From Ensifer sp. IC4062 (GTDB taxonomy: Bacteria > Pseudomonadota > Alphaproteobacteria > Rhizobiales > Rhizobiaceae), in contig NZ_JADYVD010000033.1 of assembly GCF_020193575.1 (NCBI RefSeq), positions 26,417-90,416 on the forward strand: a stretch of DNA of 64,000 nt, in the 5' to 3' direction. Made by a program: the position numbers and the translations under genes. Every line of letters begins with the position of its first letter. The first letter of the stretch is position 1. Positions 62,677 to 64,000 of this stretch are shown here, piece after piece. The notes under the pieces are model-generated. The model saw only the letters and a program-made list of their open reading frames with translations. It ran no database searches and had not been told where the DNA came from.

Positions 62677-64000
62677 TTGTCCACATTTAAAGAGCTTGGC
62701 CTCTCGCAGCAGATTCTGGCGACCCTCTCCGCCAACGGTTTCGAGAAGCCGACCCCCATTCAGACGCAGGCCATCCCACTCGTCCTCAAAGGTCACGATC
62801 TCATCGGCCTCGCCCAGACGGGTACCGGCAAGACCGCTGCCTTCGGCCTGCCGATGATCGAAAAACTCCTCGCCGAGGGCAAGCGCGCCGACCCGCGCAA
62901 CATCCGCGCGCTCGTGCTTGCCCCGACCCGCGAACTCGTCAATCAGATCGCCGCCAACCTCAAGGTCTTCGTCAAGAAGGCCCCGCTCAAGATCGGCATC
63001 GTCGTCGGTGGCGTCTCGATCAACAAACAGACCGAACAGCTCGCCCGTGGCGTCGACATTCTTGTCGCGACTCCCGGCCGCCTGCTGGACCTCGTCAACC
63101 GCAAGGCGGTGACACTCACTCAAGGCCGCTATCTCGTCCTAGACGAGGCCGACCAGATGCTTGACCTCGGTTTCATCCACGACCTGCGCAAGATTTCGAA
63201 GCTCGTGCCGAAAAACCGCCAGACGCTGCTTTTCTCGGCGACCATGCCGAAGCAGATCGCCGAACTCGCAGGCGAATACCTGACGGATCCGGTGAAGGTC
63301 GAAGTCTCCCCTCCGGGCAAGGCCGCCGACAAGATCGAGCAATACGTCCACTTCGTTCCCGGCAAGGACCTGAAGACCTCGATCCTCAAGCAATCGCTTT
63401 CCGACAATCCCGATGGCCTTTCGCTCGTCTTCAGCCGCACCAAGCACGGCGCTGAGAAGCTGATGAAGCATCTGGACCACGTCGGCTTCAAGGCTGCTTC
63501 GATCCACGGCAACAAGAGCCAGGGCCAGCGAGAGCGTGCGCTGAAGGCCTTCCGCGACGGTGAAATCCGGGTGCTCGTTGCGACCGATGTTGCCGCCCGC
63601 GGCATCGACATTCCGGGCGTTACCCATGTCTACAACTACGACCTGCCGGAAGTGCCGGACGCCTACGTCCACCGCATCGGCCGCACGGCCCGCAACGGCC
63701 GCGACGGTGTCGCGATCGCCTTCTGCACCCCGGACGAGATCCGCCTGCTCCGCGAGATTGAGAAGCTGATGGGTATCCAGATCGCCATCGCCAGCGGCGA
63801 GGCACCTGCCGATCAGGCGCGGCCATCCAAGGGCCGGGGCGGTCGCGGCAATGGCCAGCGTCGCGGCAATGGTGGCGGCCACCGGCAGGAAGGGCGTCCG
63901 CATCGCGAACGTCCGGCACGCGAAGCGGCGGCAGCTCCGTCGAGTTTTGCTGGCGACGATCTGCTGCGCGATGAACGGCGTCCGCCAAAGCACGACCGCC
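62677..64000 (+). CDS. DEAD-box RNA helicase (3' end beyond the window)
   Basis: An ATP-dependent RNA helicase; the right edge cuts the gene after 441 codons. The frame has the Q motif GFEKPTPIQTQAI, motif I AQTGTGKT, PTRELVNQI, motif II VLDEADQML, motif III SATMPKQ, RGIDIPGVTHVYNYD and motif VI HRIGRTARNGRDG. The C-terminal tail is rich in Gly, Arg and Lys (GRGGRGNGQRRGNGGG), an RNA-binding type. The start is TTG at 62677, with GAAAGG seven bases before; the upstream ATG is out of frame. Related genes help ribosome biogenesis or cold growth. Confidence 0.92.
   Translation, partial: MSTFKELGLSQQILATLSANGFEKPTPIQTQAIPLVLKGHDLIGLAQTGTGKTAAFGLPMIEKLLAEGKRADPRNIRALVLAPTRELVNQIAANLKVFVKKAPLKIGIVVGGVSINKQTEQLARGVDILVATPGRLLDLVNRKAVTLTQGRYLVLDEADQMLDLGFIHDLRKISKLVPKNRQTLLFSATMPKQIAELAGEYLTDPVKVEVSPPGKAADKIEQYVHFVPGKDLKTSILKQSLSDNPDGLSLVFSRTKHGAEKLMKHLDHVGFKAASIHGNKSQGQRERALKAFRDGEIRVLVATDVAARGIDIPGVTHVYNYDLPEVPDAYVHRIGRTARNGRDGVAIAFCTPDEIRLLREIEKLMGIQIAIASGEAPADQARPSKGRGGRGNGQRRGNGGGHRQEGRPHRERPAREAAAAPSSFAGDDLLRDERRPPKHDR

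Noticed and set aside
1..64000. CRISPR array, prophage, insertion sequence or tRNA
   Set aside because: No regularly spaced repeats, transposase, integrase or cloverleaf were seen on reading both strands; a tRNA search program would be decisive.

Overview
The window is about 64 kb of high-GC chromosomal DNA that I assign to a Sinorhizobium/Ensifer species close to S. meliloti. The assignment rests on several genes read directly: an intact nolR, the symbiosis transporter bacA, the choline importer choXWV, a fused trpE(G) behind a leaderless trpL with three Trp codons, and a heme receptor of the ShmR type. Nine copies of a RIME-like intergenic palindrome point the same way. I saw no phage, insertion sequence, CRISPR array, rRNA or tRNA.

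Layout. 0.1-8.7 kb: queF, a CDF metal exporter, the attenuator-controlled trpE(G), shmR with an iron-type operator, an extensin-like protein, a thioesterase and a DUF1993 protein. 8.8-17.3 kb: fhs, then a tight five-gene minus-strand operon of uncharacterised proteins (coiled-coil protein, 382-aa protein, membrane-anchored AAA ATPase, DUF6638-like and DUF2333-like proteins). This operon is the best candidate for an undescribed system. 17.6-26.4 kb: tdk, choXWV, a HugZ-like protein, nolR with its own operator, an omega-aminotransferase and adenine deaminase. 26.4-38.3 kb: an alpha-glucosidase, der, a YfgM-like protein, an NnrU protein, a polysaccharide deacetylase, bacA, an MFS carrier, map, a luciferase-like oxidoreductase and an arsR/SRPBCC/small-membrane-protein operon. 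38.8-53.2 kb: glpK, bdhA and a nearly complete purine catabolic cluster. 53.3-64 kb: a DUF1045 protein, a GT2 glycosyltransferase, a divergent FAD-oxidoreductase/mnmD pair, an MttB-family methyltransferase, a host-attachment-type protein, a WYL regulator divergent from a small monooxygenase, an AlkC-like repair protein and a DEAD-box helicase cut by the right edge.

How the genes fit together. The purine genes form a pathway: Ade and GuaD deaminate adenine and guanine, XdhAB makes urate, the cytochrome-linked PuuD oxidises it, UraH and UraD convert the product to allantoin, PuuE opens allantoin, and AllA releases glyoxylate. XdhC and an allantoate-processing enzyme are not in the window. bdhA stands directly upstream of xdhAB. 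choXWV imports choline for osmoprotection and carbon. bacA and nolR tie the region to legume symbiosis.

Start codons were chosen from ribosome-binding sites and family N-termini. Non-ATG starts are proposed for choW (GTG), bacA (TTG), the glycosyltransferase (GTG), the host-attachment protein (GTG) and the helicase (TTG). Family assignments come from reading motifs, without any database search.
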